From: Hyphomicrobium_A sp044507625
GTDB lineage: Bacteria > Pseudomonadota > Alphaproteobacteria > Rhizobiales > Hyphomicrobiaceae
NCBI GenBank assembly: GCA_044507625.1
Contig: JBIQJE010000001.1
Span: 248,001 to 312,000, forward strand
DNA: 64,000 nt
Direction of reading: 5' to 3'
The notes beneath the pieces are model-generated. The model made no database searches. It saw nothing but the letters and a program-made list of their open reading frames with translations, and was not told the DNA's origin. The position numbers and the translations under genes are program-made. Below are positions 8,460-18,900 of the stretch, piece after piece. Each line of letters starts with the position of its first letter. The stretch's first letter is position 1.

Positions 8460-9795
8460 GCCGTCAATCGAGAAGGATCGACGCAGCTCGATCCTTCTCG
8501 AGCGGCTCAATGCGCTGCATCCCAAGTCGATCGACCTCGGTCTCGACCGGATGCGGCGCCTGCTGGCAGCGCTCGGAAACCCCGAGCGCCGCTTGCCCCC
8601 CGTGGTGCATGTCGCCGGCACGAACGGAAAGGGCTCGCTGATTGCGTTTCTGCGCGCCATCGCCGAGGAGTTCGGCAAGCGCGTTCACGTCTATACCTCA
8701 CCCCATCTCGTCGACTTCCACGAGCGCATCGTTCTGGGAAGCAGCACGGGCGGCAAGCCGATCCGCGAGGACTATCTCGTCGATTGTCTGTTGCGCGCCG
8801 AGGTCGCCAATCGCGGCGAGCCGATCACGCAGTTCGAGATCACAACCGCGGCGGCACTGCTCGCGTTCTCGGAAACACCGGCGGACCTCGTGCTGCTCGA
8901 AACCGGCATGGGCGGGCGCCTCGACGCTACCAACGTCGTGGACGATCCCCTCCTCACCGTGATCACGCCGATTTCGATCGACCACGTCTCTTTCCTTGGG
9001 GAAACACTTGCAGCCATCGCGGGCGAGAAGGCCGGCATTCTAAAGAAGGGCGTTCCGTGCGTCGTGGGCCCGCAAAGCCCCGAGGCCATGCATGTCCTGC
9101 AGATGCGCGCCATGGACCTCGACGTCGAGCTCTGCCGGCATGGGCGCGATTTCAAAGTCCATGCGCTCGGCGACAGCTTCGGCTTTCAGATCGGATGGTG
9201 CATGGTCGAGTTGCCGCTCCCGCAACTCTTCGGCCCCCATCAGATCAACAACGCCGGCACCGCGGTCGCCGCCGCGCGCCGCATCTTTGGCCAGGATCTG
9301 ACGATCGATGCGCTCGAGCGCGGACTGGCGAAAGCGCAGTGGCCTGCCCGCTTCGAGCGCTTGGCGCCGGGTCTCCTGCACGACTACGTCAATTACGACA
9401 CCGAGATCTGGCTGGACGGCGGTCACAACGCGGCGGGCGGCCAGGCTGTCGCGCGTGCGTTGAAGGAGCTCACTCGCCAGGATCACCGCAAGGTGCACCT
9501 CGTCTGGGGCATGATGGACACCAAGGACGCCCGTTCGGTGATCCAGTCGTTCAATGGCCTGGTGGAGCACGTCTACACGGTGCCCATTCCCGGCGAAGCG
9601 AATAGCTATCCCCCCGAAGCGTTGGCGGAAGTCGCCGTCAGTGAGGGCATTCCCGCAACCGCCGTCGAGAGCGTGCCGCACGCGCTGCACCTTTCGCAGA
9701 GCACGCTGGCGGGCAAGGGGCGCGTCCTGATCTGCGGGTCGCTCTATCTCGCCGGCCACGTGCTGAAACTGCATGCGGGAGCAAAGCATGTTTGA
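8425..9795 (+). CDS. folC: Bifunctional folylpolyglutamate/dihydrofolate synthase
   Basis: Encodes 456 residues from the ATG at 8425, overlapping fchA by 35 bases; a slightly later start cannot be excluded. The Mur-ligase-type P-loop GTNGKGS is at residues 65-71, preceded by LHPKSIDLGLDR, which is typical of FolC. A GGHNAAGG segment (about residues 333-340) marks the C-terminal domain. It adds glutamates to folates using ATP, which retains them in the cell and raises affinity for folate enzymes. A folC inside a one-carbon catabolic operon suggests extra polyglutamylation capacity for an enlarged THF pool; a second housekeeping folC may exist elsewhere. Confidence 0.93.
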   Translation: MYTHTYPEISAKPSIEKDRRSSILLERLNALHPKSIDLGLDRMRRLLAALGNPERRLPPVVHVAGTNGKGSLIAFLRAIAEEFGKRVHVYTSPHLVDFHERIVLGSSTGGKPIREDYLVDCLLRAEVANRGEPITQFEITTAAALLAFSETPADLVLLETGMGGRLDATNVVDDPLLTVITPISIDHVSFLGETLAAIAGEKAGILKKGVPCVVGPQSPEAMHVLQMRAMDLDVELCRHGRDFKVHALGDSFGFQIGWCMVELPLPQLFGPHQINNAGTAVAAARRIFGQDLTIDALERGLAKAQWPARFERLAPGLLHDYVNYDTEIWLDGGHNAAGGQAVARALKELTRQDHRKVHLVWGMMDTKDARSVIQSFNGLVEHVYTVPIPGEANSYPPEALAEVAVSEGIPATAVESVPHALHLSQSTLAGKGRVLICGSLYLAGHVLKLHAGAKHV

Positions 9796-10732
9796 GCCCC
9801 ACATCTCGATGCCTCGCAGCAGGACAGCCAACTGCGGCCGTCGCATCTTCGGAAGCGGCGATTTCAAAGTCTCGTTCGAGTTCTTCCCGCCCCGTACGGC
9901 CAGCATGACCGAACGGCTCTGGAAATCGGTCAAACGCCTCGAGCCTTTGTGCCCGACCGGCGTTGCCGTTACCTACGGTATCGAGGCCGACACGCGCGCA
10001 CGCACGCATGCCCTGATTGCGCGGCTGCTGGACGAGACGACGCTTAGCCCCACGGCGCGGTTCACCTGCGTGGGCTCCACGCGGCAAGAGGTGGATGACG
10101 TCGCGCGCTCCTACTGGAATATGGGTGTGCGACGTGCGATGGCGCTGCGCGGCGATCCGCCCGGAGGCACGGGCGCGCCCTTCGTTCCCAGAATAGGCGG
10201 CTACAGCAGTAGCGTAGAGCTGATAAAGGGCCTCAAGGCCGTCGCAGCGTTCGAGATCTGCGTCGCGGCGCACCCGGAGAAGCATCCGGATTCGGGGAGC
10301 TTCATGGCCGATCTGGACATGCTCCAGGCGAAGATCGATGCAGGCGCCACGAGCGCTGTCACCCAGCTCTTCTTCGACAACGACGCGTTCTTTCGCTTCC
10401 TCGATCGTGCGCACGCACGCGGAATTTTCATTCCCATCGTTCCCGGCATAGCGCCGATCCACGACTTCCGCCACATAACTGCCTTTTGCGAAAGAGCCGG
10501 CGTGAGCGTGCCCCACTGGCTGCACCGCCGCTTCAGTGGAATCGAGAACGACCGCGAGACGCGCCGGCTAACCGCCGCCGCCACCTGCGCCGAGCAGGTC
10601 CTCGAACTCGCCCGGCACGGCATCAGCGAGTTCCACTTCTACACGCTGAACCGCGACGACCTCGTCTACGCGATCTGCCACATGCTCGGGCTCCGGCCTG
10701 TGGATTTGTCGGCGCCTCTAGAAACTAATTAA
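9788..10732 (+). CDS. metF: Methylenetetrahydrofolate reductase
   Basis: Encodes 314 residues. The ATG at 9788 overlaps the folC stop by eight bases and is preceded at the correct distance by GGGAG. MetF motifs are all present: SFEFFPPRT (catalytic Glu), MALRGDPPGG (the Asp that contacts the flavin), AAHPEKHP, QLFFDNDAFFRF and ISEFHFYTLNR. The FAD enzyme interconverts methylene-THF and methyl-THF. In a catabolic block ending in formate dehydrogenase it may work in the oxidative direction, as proposed for MetF in chloromethane-type methyl-transfer pathways. The alternative is methyl-THF supply for methionine. Its stop codon lies inside the next operator palindrome. Confidence 0.93.
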   Translation: MFEPHISMPRSRTANCGRRIFGSGDFKVSFEFFPPRTASMTERLWKSVKRLEPLCPTGVAVTYGIEADTRARTHALIARLLDETTLSPTARFTCVGSTRQEVDDVARSYWNMGVRRAMALRGDPPGGTGAPFVPRIGGYSSSVELIKGLKAVAAFEICVAAHPEKHPDSGSFMADLDMLQAKIDAGATSAVTQLFFDNDAFFRFLDRAHARGIFIPIVPGIAPIHDFRHITAFCERAGVSVPHWLHRRFSGIENDRETRRLTAAATCAEQVLELARHGISEFHFYTLNRDDLVYAICHMLGLRPVDLSAPLETN

Positions 10733-10743
10733 TTGATGGATTA
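10726..10743. promoter_or_regulatory. 18-bp palindromic operator upstream of fdsG
   Basis: TAATTAATTGATGGATTA differs at two positions from the 3077 and 7744 copies. It overlaps the metF stop codon and ends 36 bases before the fdsG start, where it would cover a promoter. Confidence 0.65.
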
Positions 10744-10779
10744 CTATCGATGATGCAGCATCGAAACGGGAGTGCGCAG

Positions 10780-11250
10780 ATGATCGACGAACCACGGGAT
10801 CGGGAAGACATCGCGCAGATAATCGCGCGCCATGCCTCACGCCCCGGTCCGCTGATGCCCATCCTGCACGATCTGCAGCAGCAGTTCGGCTACGTGCCGG
10901 AATCCGCCATCCCGATGATCGCGGACGCGCTCAATCTGTCGCGCGCGGAAGTGTGGGGAACCTTCACGTTCTATCACGACTTCCGCGAGGCCCCCGCGGG
11001 CAAGCGCGTGTTGAAGCTTTGCCGTTCGGAAGCCTGCCAGGCCGTCGGCGGCGATCGCCTCGCGGCCCGCGCCGAGCGCAAGCTCGGCATCGCTTGCGGT
11101 GAAACGACCGGCGACGGGCGCACCACCCTGGAAGCCGTCTACTGCCTCGGGCTGTGTCACAGTGCACCGGCCGCCATGCTCGGCGACAAGCTGCATGCGC
11201 TGCTCGACGAGCCGAAGCTCGACGCCCTTCTCGAAGAGCTGGAGAACTGA
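10780..11250 (+). CDS. fdsG: NAD-dependent formate dehydrogenase gamma subunit
   Basis: Encodes 156 residues from the ATG at 10780, seven bases after GGGAG; two earlier ATG codons lack such a site. It is a NuoE-like thioredoxin-fold [2Fe-2S] protein: an N-terminal helical part (PILHDLQQQFGYVPESAIPMIA, then NLSRAEVWGTFTFYHDF) and cysteines in LCRSEACQAVGG and VYCLGLCHSAPA that bind the cluster. In soluble formate dehydrogenases it sits next to the FMN subunit and takes part in electron transfer to NAD. First gene of fdsGBAD. Confidence 0.92.
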   Translation: MIDEPRDREDIAQIIARHASRPGPLMPILHDLQQQFGYVPESAIPMIADALNLSRAEVWGTFTFYHDFREAPAGKRVLKLCRSEACQAVGGDRLAARAERKLGIACGETTGDGRTTLEAVYCLGLCHSAPAAMLGDKLHALLDEPKLDALLEELEN

Positions 11251-11252
11251 GC

Positions 11253-12806
<1,554 letters not shown>

Positions 12807-12828
12807 GCAATCTATCAAGGAGCACGCC

Positions 12829-15675
12829 ATGTCCCTTGTCGAGGAAATCGACTACGGCACACCGGAAGCCAAGTCCGGCAAGACTGTCGAGCTGACCATC
12901 GACGGCATGAAGGTGCAGGTTGCGGAAGGCACCTCCATCATGCGCGCAGCCATGGAGATGGGAACGGAAATTCCCAAGCTCTGCGCCACCGACATGCTCG
13001 ACGCATTCGGATCGTGCCGCCTGTGTCTCGTGGAGATCGAGGGCCGCAACGGCACGCCCGCCTCCTGCACGACGCCGGTCGCCGAAGGCATGGTCGTACA
13101 CACACAGACGCCGCGCCTGAAGCAGCTGCGCAAGGGCGTGATGGAGCTCTATATCTCCGAGCATCCGCTCGAGTGCCTGACCTGTTCCGCAAACGGTGAC
13201 TGTGAGCTGCAGGACATGGCCGGCGCCGTTGGCCTGCGCGAGGTTCGCTACGGCTACGAGGGCAAGCGCCACCCGAACCCGGGCGTCGATGCCTCGAACC
13301 CCTATTTCACGTTCGAGCCATCGAAGTGCATCGTGTGCTCGCGCTGCGTGCGCGCCTGCGAGGAAGTGCAAGGCACGTTCGCGCTCACCATTGCCGGCCG
13401 CGGCTTCGGCTCGGTGGTATCTCCGGGCATGGAGGAGAGCTTTCTCGATTCCGAATGCGTTTCGTGCGGCGCCTGTGTGCAGGCCTGCCCCACCGCCACG
13501 CTGAACGAAAAGAGCGTGATCGAGATCGGCACGCCCGAGCACTCCGTCGTCACCACCTGCGCCTACTGCGGCGTCGGCTGCGCCTTCAAGGCCGAGATGC
13601 GCGGCGAGGAGATCGTGCGCATGGTGCCCTACAAGGAGGGTAAGGCCAACCGCGGCCATTCGTGCATCAAGGGACGCTTCGCCTATGGCTACGCGAGCCA
13701 TAAGGACCGCATCCTCAACCCGATGATCCGCGAGAAGATCACCGATCCCTGGCGCGAAGTCTCGTGGGACGAGGCGATCAACTACGCGGCTTCGGAATTC
13801 CGGCGCATCCAGGCCAAGTACGGTCGCGGGGCCATCGGCGGCATCACGTCCTCGCGCTGCACCAACGAGGAAACCTTCCTCGTTCAGAAGCTCGTGCGCG
13901 CGGCCTTCGGCAACAACAACGTCGACACCTGTGCCCGGGTCTGCCACTCGCCCACCGGCTACGGCTTGAAGACCGCCTATGGCACCTCCGCAGGCACGCA
14001 GGACTTCGACTCCGTCGAGCACTCCGACGTGATCCTCGTCATCGGCGCCAACCCGACCGATGGCCATCCGGTGTTCGGCTCCCGTATGAAGAAGCGGCTG
14101 CGCGAAGGCGCGAAGCTGATCGTCATCGATCCGCGCCGCATCGATCTCGTACGCACGCCGCACGTCGAGGCGCAATACCATCTGCCGCTGCGTCCGGGCA
14201 CGAATGTCGCCATTCTGACGGCGCTCGCGCACGTCATCGTGACGGAGGGCCTCGTCGACGAAGCCTTCGTGCGCGAGCGTTGCGAGTGGGACGAATTCCA
14301 GGATTGGGCCGAGTTTGTCTCCGATCCGCGCCACAGCCCGGAGGCTGTTGCGAGCCTCACCGGCGTCGACCCCGAGCTCATCCGTGGCGCGGCGCGGCTC
14401 TATGCCACCGGCGGCAACGGCGCCATCTATTACGGCCTCGGCGTTACCGAGCACAGCCAGGGCTCGACGACCGTTCTGGCCATCGCAAATCTCGCCATGG
14501 CCACCGGAAACATTGGCCGACCCGGTGTCGGCGTCAATCCGCTGCGCGGGCAGAACAACGTGCAAGGCTCCTGCGATATGGGATCCTTCCCGCACGAGTT
14601 CCCGGGCTATCGCCACGTCGCCGAAGATACCACGCGGGCGCTGTTTGAATCGCTCTGGGGCCGCAACCTCGATTCAGAGCCCGGCCTGCGCATTCCGAAC
14701 ATGATCGATGCCGCCATCGACGGCTCGTTCAAGGGAATCTACATCCAGGGCGAGGACATCCTGCAGTCGGATCCCAACACCCAGCACATGGTGGCTGGCC
14801 TATCGTCCATGGAATGCGTCGTCGTGCAGGACCTGTTCCTGGTCGAGACGGCGAACTATGCGCACGTGTTCCTGCCCGGCTCGACGTTCCTCGAGAAGAA
14901 CGGCACTTTCACTAACGCCGAGCGTCGCATCCAGCTCGTGCGCAAGGTGATGTCGCCGCGCAACGGCTATGAGGACTGGCAGATCACGCAGCGCCTCGCC
15001 AATGCGTTGGGGTATCCGATGAACTACACCCATCCGCGCGAGATCATGGACGAGATCGCAACCCTCACGCCGACGTTCGCCAACGTCTCGTTCGACAGGA
15101 TCGAGAAGATGGGCTCGGTGCAGTGGCCGTGCAATGACGCCTCGCCGGACGGCACGCCGGTGATGCACATCAGCGGTTTCGTGCGCGGCAAGGGCAAGTT
15201 CGTGCGCACCGAATACCTCGCCACAGAGGAACGGACGGGACCGCGTTTCCCGCTTCTGCTCACCACCGGCCGCATCCTGTCGCAGTACAACGTGGGTGCA
15301 CAGACACGGCGCACCGCCAACGTGATGTGGCACGATGAGGACAGCCTCGAGATCCATCCCTTCGACGCCGAACAGCGCGGCATCCGGGACGGCGATTGGG
15401 TCCGGGTTGCGAGCCGCGCCGGCGAGACGACGCTGCGCGCTAAGATCAGCGATCGCATGGCACTGGGCGTCGTCTATACGACCTTCCACCACCCGAACAC
15501 CCAGGCGAACGTGGTGACGACGGACTTCTCCGATTGGGCCACCAACTGCCCGGAATACAAGGTCACTGCCGTGCAGGTGAGCCCGTCCAATGGACCGTCG
15601 GAATGGCAGGTGGAATATCGCAAGCAAAGCACGCAATCCCGCCGCGTCGAGAAGCCTCTGGTGCCCGCCGAGTAA
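12829..15675 (+). CDS. fdsA: NAD-dependent formate dehydrogenase alpha subunit (catalytic, Mo)
   Basis: Encodes 948 residues; AAGGAG precedes the ATG at 12829. In order: an N-terminal [2Fe-2S] domain (CATDML..CRLC..C), a His-containing 4Fe-4S motif (HPLECLTCSANGDCELQ), two ferredoxin-type 4Fe-4S motifs (CIVCSRCVRAC and CVSCGACVQAC), then the molybdopterin domain starting with a further 4Fe-4S motif (CAYCGVGC). The Mo ligand is Cys372 in ARVCHSPTG, at the position where some relatives carry selenocysteine; the adjacent catalytic His is present. It oxidises formate to CO2 in the cytosol and completes one-carbon oxidation here. No fdsC or fdhD chaperone gene is in the window. Confidence 0.97.
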   Translation: MSLVEEIDYGTPEAKSGKTVELTIDGMKVQVAEGTSIMRAAMEMGTEIPKLCATDMLDAFGSCRLCLVEIEGRNGTPASCTTPVAEGMVVHTQTPRLKQLRKGVMELYISEHPLECLTCSANGDCELQDMAGAVGLREVRYGYEGKRHPNPGVDASNPYFTFEPSKCIVCSRCVRACEEVQGTFALTIAGRGFGSVVSPGMEESFLDSECVSCGACVQACPTATLNEKSVIEIGTPEHSVVTTCAYCGVGCAFKAEMRGEEIVRMVPYKEGKANRGHSCIKGRFAYGYASHKDRILNPMIREKITDPWREVSWDEAINYAASEFRRIQAKYGRGAIGGITSSRCTNEETFLVQKLVRAAFGNNNVDTCARVCHSPTGYGLKTAYGTSAGTQDFDSVEHSDVILVIGANPTDGHPVFGSRMKKRLREGAKLIVIDPRRIDLVRTPHVEAQYHLPLRPGTNVAILTALAHVIVTEGLVDEAFVRERCEWDEFQDWAEFVSDPRHSPEAVASLTGVDPELIRGAARLYATGGNGAIYYGLGVTEHSQGSTTVLAIANLAMATGNIGRPGVGVNPLRGQNNVQGSCDMGSFPHEFPGYRHVAEDTTRALFESLWGRNLDSEPGLRIPNMIDAAIDGSFKGIYIQGEDILQSDPNTQHMVAGLSSMECVVVQDLFLVETANYAHVFLPGSTFLEKNGTFTNAERRIQLVRKVMSPRNGYEDWQITQRLANALGYPMNYTHPREIMDEIATLTPTFANVSFDRIEKMGSVQWPCNDASPDGTPVMHISGFVRGKGKFVRTEYLATEERTGPRFPLLLTTGRILSQYNVGAQTRRTANVMWHDEDSLEIHPFDAEQRGIRDGDWVRVASRAGETTLRAKISDRMALGVVYTTFHHPNTQANVVTTDFSDWATNCPEYKVTAVQVSPSNGPSEWQVEYRKQSTQSRRVEKPLVPAE

Positions 15676-15713
15676 TCGCATCGCCACCGCATAACGTCAT
15701 GGGAGGCCCACAC

Positions 15714-15983
15714 ATGGACACCAAGAGGCTGGTCATGATGGCAAATCAGATCGGCAGTTTCTTCGAGACGCAGCCGAAAAACACCGTCGCCGATATCGCG
15801 AACCACATCGAAGCGTTCTGGGATCCCCGCATGCGGGCGGAAATCTTCGACCATCTCGCTCGCGGCGGCGACGACCTGAAAAAGCCGGTGCGCGAGGCAC
15901 TGGAGAAGCTGCGGGCCAAGGCGCGCAATCCCGGCAAGGAGCGCAACGGAAGCGGACAAACCGCCGCTTCCCCCACACCATAA
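15714..15983 (+). CDS. fdsD: Formate dehydrogenase delta subunit
   Basis: Encodes 89 residues from the ATG at 15714, preceded by GGGAGG. It has the FdsD pattern: KRLVMMANQIGSFFETQP at the start, then ADIANHIEAFWDPRMRAEI and a lysine-rich tail. FdsD is a small helical subunit of Mo-dependent NAD formate dehydrogenases, needed for assembly or stability of the complex. Last gene of fdsGBAD, 38 bases after fdsA; a GC-rich hairpin follows. Confidence 0.92.
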   Translation: MDTKRLVMMANQIGSFFETQPKNTVADIANHIEAFWDPRMRAEIFDHLARGGDDLKKPVREALEKLRAKARNPGKERNGSGQTAASPTP

Positions 15984-15989
15984 AGCGCT

Positions 15990-16041
15990 AGGCGAGGTGC
16001 CGCGCGCCGGCAAGCCAAGATCGGCGCCGCGCACCTCGCCT
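15990..16041 (+). terminator. Long GC-rich hairpin after fdsD
   Basis: AGGCGAGGTGC (15990-16000) pairs with GCACCTCGCCT (16031-16041), and most of the inner sequence can extend the stem. It begins seven bases after the fdsD stop. No T-run follows, so it may be a processing or stability hairpin, or a non-canonical terminator, for the fds operon. Confidence 0.5.
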
Positions 16042-16563
16042 TGGCACCCCATCGCCTCGCCACCGGTGAGCAGCCTGCATTGGCCCGTAGTGGCGGCCGG
16101 CTATGTTCCACGGCCCACCGGCGAACCCGGCCATGCGAAGCCGGCCCTTACAAAAAAGGCGACGGCCGTCATCCCCATCGCAGCGCACACCGCTGTGCGC
16201 ATCATCCGCCGCCAGTCGTCGGGCATCCGTGTCCGACATAGCGCATCCTCTTGACACACAAAGGATTCCGAACGCCGGGACCACGCTCGCCGGCTTCGAT
16301 ATTTACCTCGGATTACGAGGCATTTGCGGTCGCGGGATCATCGCGGCCGCACCGCAGAATTCCAGAAATTCCTGCGATATGCGCAGATGCCAGTTCTTTC
16401 TCGAACCAATTCTTTCTCAAATAGTCCTTCTCATTGATCCGTTCGATTTAGCCCTGAGTTTTGTTTGCGCGGTCAATTTCATCGCGCCGCTGGAGCGGTT
16501 CCGGTAGCTGTCCCTTCACAGTCGCAATCCGTGACGTGCAATCGCCTTACATAGGAGCGCCGC
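16042..16563. other. Intergenic region before the quinoprotein gene
   Basis: No convincing gene. The right half (about 16260-16450) is less GC-rich and holds two copies of TTCTTTCTC (16396-16404 and 16411-16419), and should contain the promoter of the quinoprotein-cytochrome pair. The left half shows only short open frames of arginine-rich sequence. Confidence 0.45.
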
Positions 16564-18012
16564 ATGTTGCTTCACGCATCCCGTGCTGTCACTCTCCTTT
16601 CCCTCACCGCCGCTGCCACCGCCATAGGCGCGATATCCTCTTCGACGCTAGCGCAGACAGTCCCCACCGAGCGATCCCAGGTGGCCCGCCCCGGCGGTAC
16701 CATTCCGGGCGCGGAACCGCTTGCGCTCGTGAAGGTCGCCGATGGCTTTCACGATCCCGTCGGCGTCACCGCCGCGCATGACGGCAGCGGCCGGCTTTTC
16801 GTGGCCGAACGTGTAGGCCGCGTGAAGATCGTCGAGAAGGACGGCAAGGTTCTGCCCGAACCCTTCATCGATCTCACGAAGATCAATCCACTTGGCAACG
16901 AGGTACAGGCGGGCTTCGTCGAGCAGGGACTATGGTCCGTTGCCTTCGATCCACAGTACAAGGAGAACGGCTACGTCTACCTCCATTACTCCTCGTTGCC
17001 GTTCAACGGCTCGGGTGTCGTTCTGCGTGTCACCGCCGACAAGGCCAAGCCCGATGTGATCTCTGCGGACCGCATCAAAGAGACGGCCAAGATCATTCTG
17101 CAGATAGACCAGCCTTTCTATAACCACAACGGCGGCATGATCGCCTTTGGACCCGACGGCTATCTTTACGTCGGCCGGGGCGACGGCGGCTGGGAAGGCG
17201 ATCCACTCAACGCCGGCCAGAACATCCACGTCTGGTGGGGTAAGCTGCTGCGCATCAACGTGCACGTGCCCGACGACGACATCCCTTACCTCGTCCCGAA
17301 GGACAACCCGTTCTACGCCGCCGTCAAGAAGCGCCTGATGTTCCTGTTCGGCGTGAGCGAAAAGGATTTTGCCGCTCACAAGGTCCACGCCAAGCCGGAA
17401 ATCTGGGCGTACGGACTGCGCAATCCCTACCAGTTTCACTTCAATCCCAAGGGCGGCGATCTGTTCATCGGCGACGTAGGACAGAACCACTGGGAGGAGA
17501 TCGACTGGCAGCCGCACACGAGCAAGGGCGGCGAGAACTACGGCTGGTCCTTCAACATGGGAACGCATTGCTTCCCCATGACCGGACCCGATGACAAGTG
17601 CCCGCAGGTTGGCGTGCTTCCTGTCGCTGAATACCCCCATCCGCAAGCCTATCCGGGCGCGCCCACGGAGAACGCCGGCACCGGGTGCTCCGTCATCGGG
17701 CTCGGGGTCGCCAACTACGCAGGTATGAAAGATACCTATCTCGTCGGCGACTGGTGCTCGGGACGCCTGTGGGGTGTCGGCTGGGATGCAGAGCAGAAGA
17801 AGTGGCAGATGCAGGAGTTCATGCAAACGCAGCTGCAATTCACCTCGGGCAATGTCGACGAGGACGGCTACGTTGTCGCCACCAATTGCTACTGCTTCTA
17901 CACGTCCGACAAGGGCCCCCTCGCCAATCCTGAGGGATCGCTCTGGCGCGCCGTGCCGGCCGACAAGGTACCTGCCGGCGCCGAGCGGGCACGCGAACTG
18001 AAGAAGCCGTAA
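16564..18012 (+). CDS. PQQ-type sugar (sorbosone/glucose) dehydrogenase
   Basis: Encodes 482 residues; AGGAG precedes the ATG. Residues 1-31 are a signal peptide (cut near AQ-TV), so it is periplasmic. The body is a soluble-aldose/sorbosone-dehydrogenase six-bladed propeller: DGFHDPVGVTAAHDGSGRLFVAERVGRVKI, a GLWSVAFDPQY segment, YNHNGGMIAFGPDGYLYVGRGDGG (the PQQ/calcium region), ENYGWSFNMGTHCFP, and a late SVIGLG..YAGMKDTYLVGDWCSGRLWG blade. Family members oxidise aldoses or related aldehydes/alcohols with PQQ and pass electrons to a cytochrome; the true substrate is unknown. The cytochrome gene two bases downstream is the presumed acceptor. Confidence 0.85.
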   Translation: MLLHASRAVTLLSLTAAATAIGAISSSTLAQTVPTERSQVARPGGTIPGAEPLALVKVADGFHDPVGVTAAHDGSGRLFVAERVGRVKIVEKDGKVLPEPFIDLTKINPLGNEVQAGFVEQGLWSVAFDPQYKENGYVYLHYSSLPFNGSGVVLRVTADKAKPDVISADRIKETAKIILQIDQPFYNHNGGMIAFGPDGYLYVGRGDGGWEGDPLNAGQNIHVWWGKLLRINVHVPDDDIPYLVPKDNPFYAAVKKRLMFLFGVSEKDFAAHKVHAKPEIWAYGLRNPYQFHFNPKGGDLFIGDVGQNHWEEIDWQPHTSKGGENYGWSFNMGTHCFPMTGPDDKCPQVGVLPVAEYPHPQAYPGAPTENAGTGCSVIGLGVANYAGMKDTYLVGDWCSGRLWGVGWDAEQKKWQMQEFMQTQLQFTSGNVDEDGYVVATNCYCFYTSDKGPLANPEGSLWRAVPADKVPAGAERARELKKP

Positions 18013-18014
18013 GG

Positions 18015-18482
18015 ATGCGGGCGATGAACCTAGCACCCGCATCGCGGATTGGCGCCGTACTCGCTGCTCTGTTCGGAGCATCGCTCGCCGCCTACGCCGT
18101 CGAGACACCGAAGTTCACGAGCGTGATCGACGGCAGTCCGCTGGATGTTAAGCCGCTTCCCGGGGAGAAACTCTCCCCGGCGGTCGAGAAGTTTTATGCC
18201 ACAGGAGAAAATCCCTACAATGGCGACAAGGCCGCGCTTGCGGAAGGCAAGACGCTCTACGACGCGAACTGCCAAGCATGCCATATGCCCGACGGAAGCG
18301 GACATATCGGCCCCAGCCTCATCGGGAACACACACCACTATCCACGCTTTACGACCGACAAGGGCATGTTCGAGATCATCTATGGCGGTGCGACCGGCGC
18401 CATGCAGCCATTCGGCAAACGCCTGAAGCAGGACGAAATCCTCAAGATCATGGCTTTCGTCCGGTCACTGAAGAAAAGCTGA
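18015..18482 (+). CDS. Periplasmic cytochrome c, cL-like
   Basis: Encodes 155 residues from the ATG at 18015 (an in-frame ATG at 18024 is also possible). A signal peptide ends near residue 28. A single haem site is CQACH (Cys86, Cys89, His90). The downstream pattern GHIGPSLIGN, YPRFTTDKGMFEIIYGGATGAMQPFG, then DEILKIMAFVRSL, follows the layout of cytochrome cL (MxaG/XoxG), the electron acceptor of methanol dehydrogenases. Here it directly follows a sorbosone-type quinoprotein with no methanol dehydrogenase gene, so it probably serves that enzyme. Confidence 0.85.
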   Translation: MRAMNLAPASRIGAVLAALFGASLAAYAVETPKFTSVIDGSPLDVKPLPGEKLSPAVEKFYATGENPYNGDKAALAEGKTLYDANCQACHMPDGSGHIGPSLIGNTHHYPRFTTDKGMFEIIYGGATGAMQPFGKRLKQDEILKIMAFVRSLKKS

Positions 18483-18496
18483 CGGAACATAGCAGG

Positions 18497-18517
18497 GACC
18501 TCGATCCTGAGGTCTTT
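18497..18517 (+). terminator. Weak hairpin after the cytochrome gene
   Basis: GACCTC and GAGGTC pair around a six-base loop and are followed by TTT. This may be a weak terminator for the quinoprotein-cytochrome operon, 14 bases after the stop. Confidence 0.35.
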
Positions 18518-18900
18518 GCACGATTCAAACTGCTTCGACCTACGCACCGCGCGCCGCCACGGCGCCGGTGCAATGGTCGAAGCACCTAGCCTTCTATAAA
18601 CGTCATCGTGCAGATTCCTGCGCGGCGCGTGTTGGGTCCTAAACGGGCCAATCATTCACCGGACGGTCGCTCTGTCCAACGCTTGCTTGGCATCTCGGCT
18701 CTTGCCTATCACCCATCCCGTTAGCCACAGCCGCGAGCCGCAACACACAAGTTGTCCACAAGCGGCTGCGCGACTCGCAGCATTTGCGGCCACTCCGCAC
18801 CGTCGGCCGCGCCGCCCAGCACTTCCGCATTGGATTCCGATCGCGAATCCCCCGATGCATACCCCGTGCACGTGCGCCGTACACAAACGGAGCTCGGCTC
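18518..18900. other. Intergenic region before the efflux lipoprotein
   Basis: No gene is supported. The efflux lipoprotein frame stays open leftward through this region to about 18784, but the translated sequence there is arginine-rich and unlike the family, so it is treated as leader. Confidence 0.4.

Noticed and set aside
13921..13960. Selenocysteine formate dehydrogenase
   Set aside because: The Mo-ligand position is an ordinary TGC cysteine codon (Cys372); there is no in-frame TGA.
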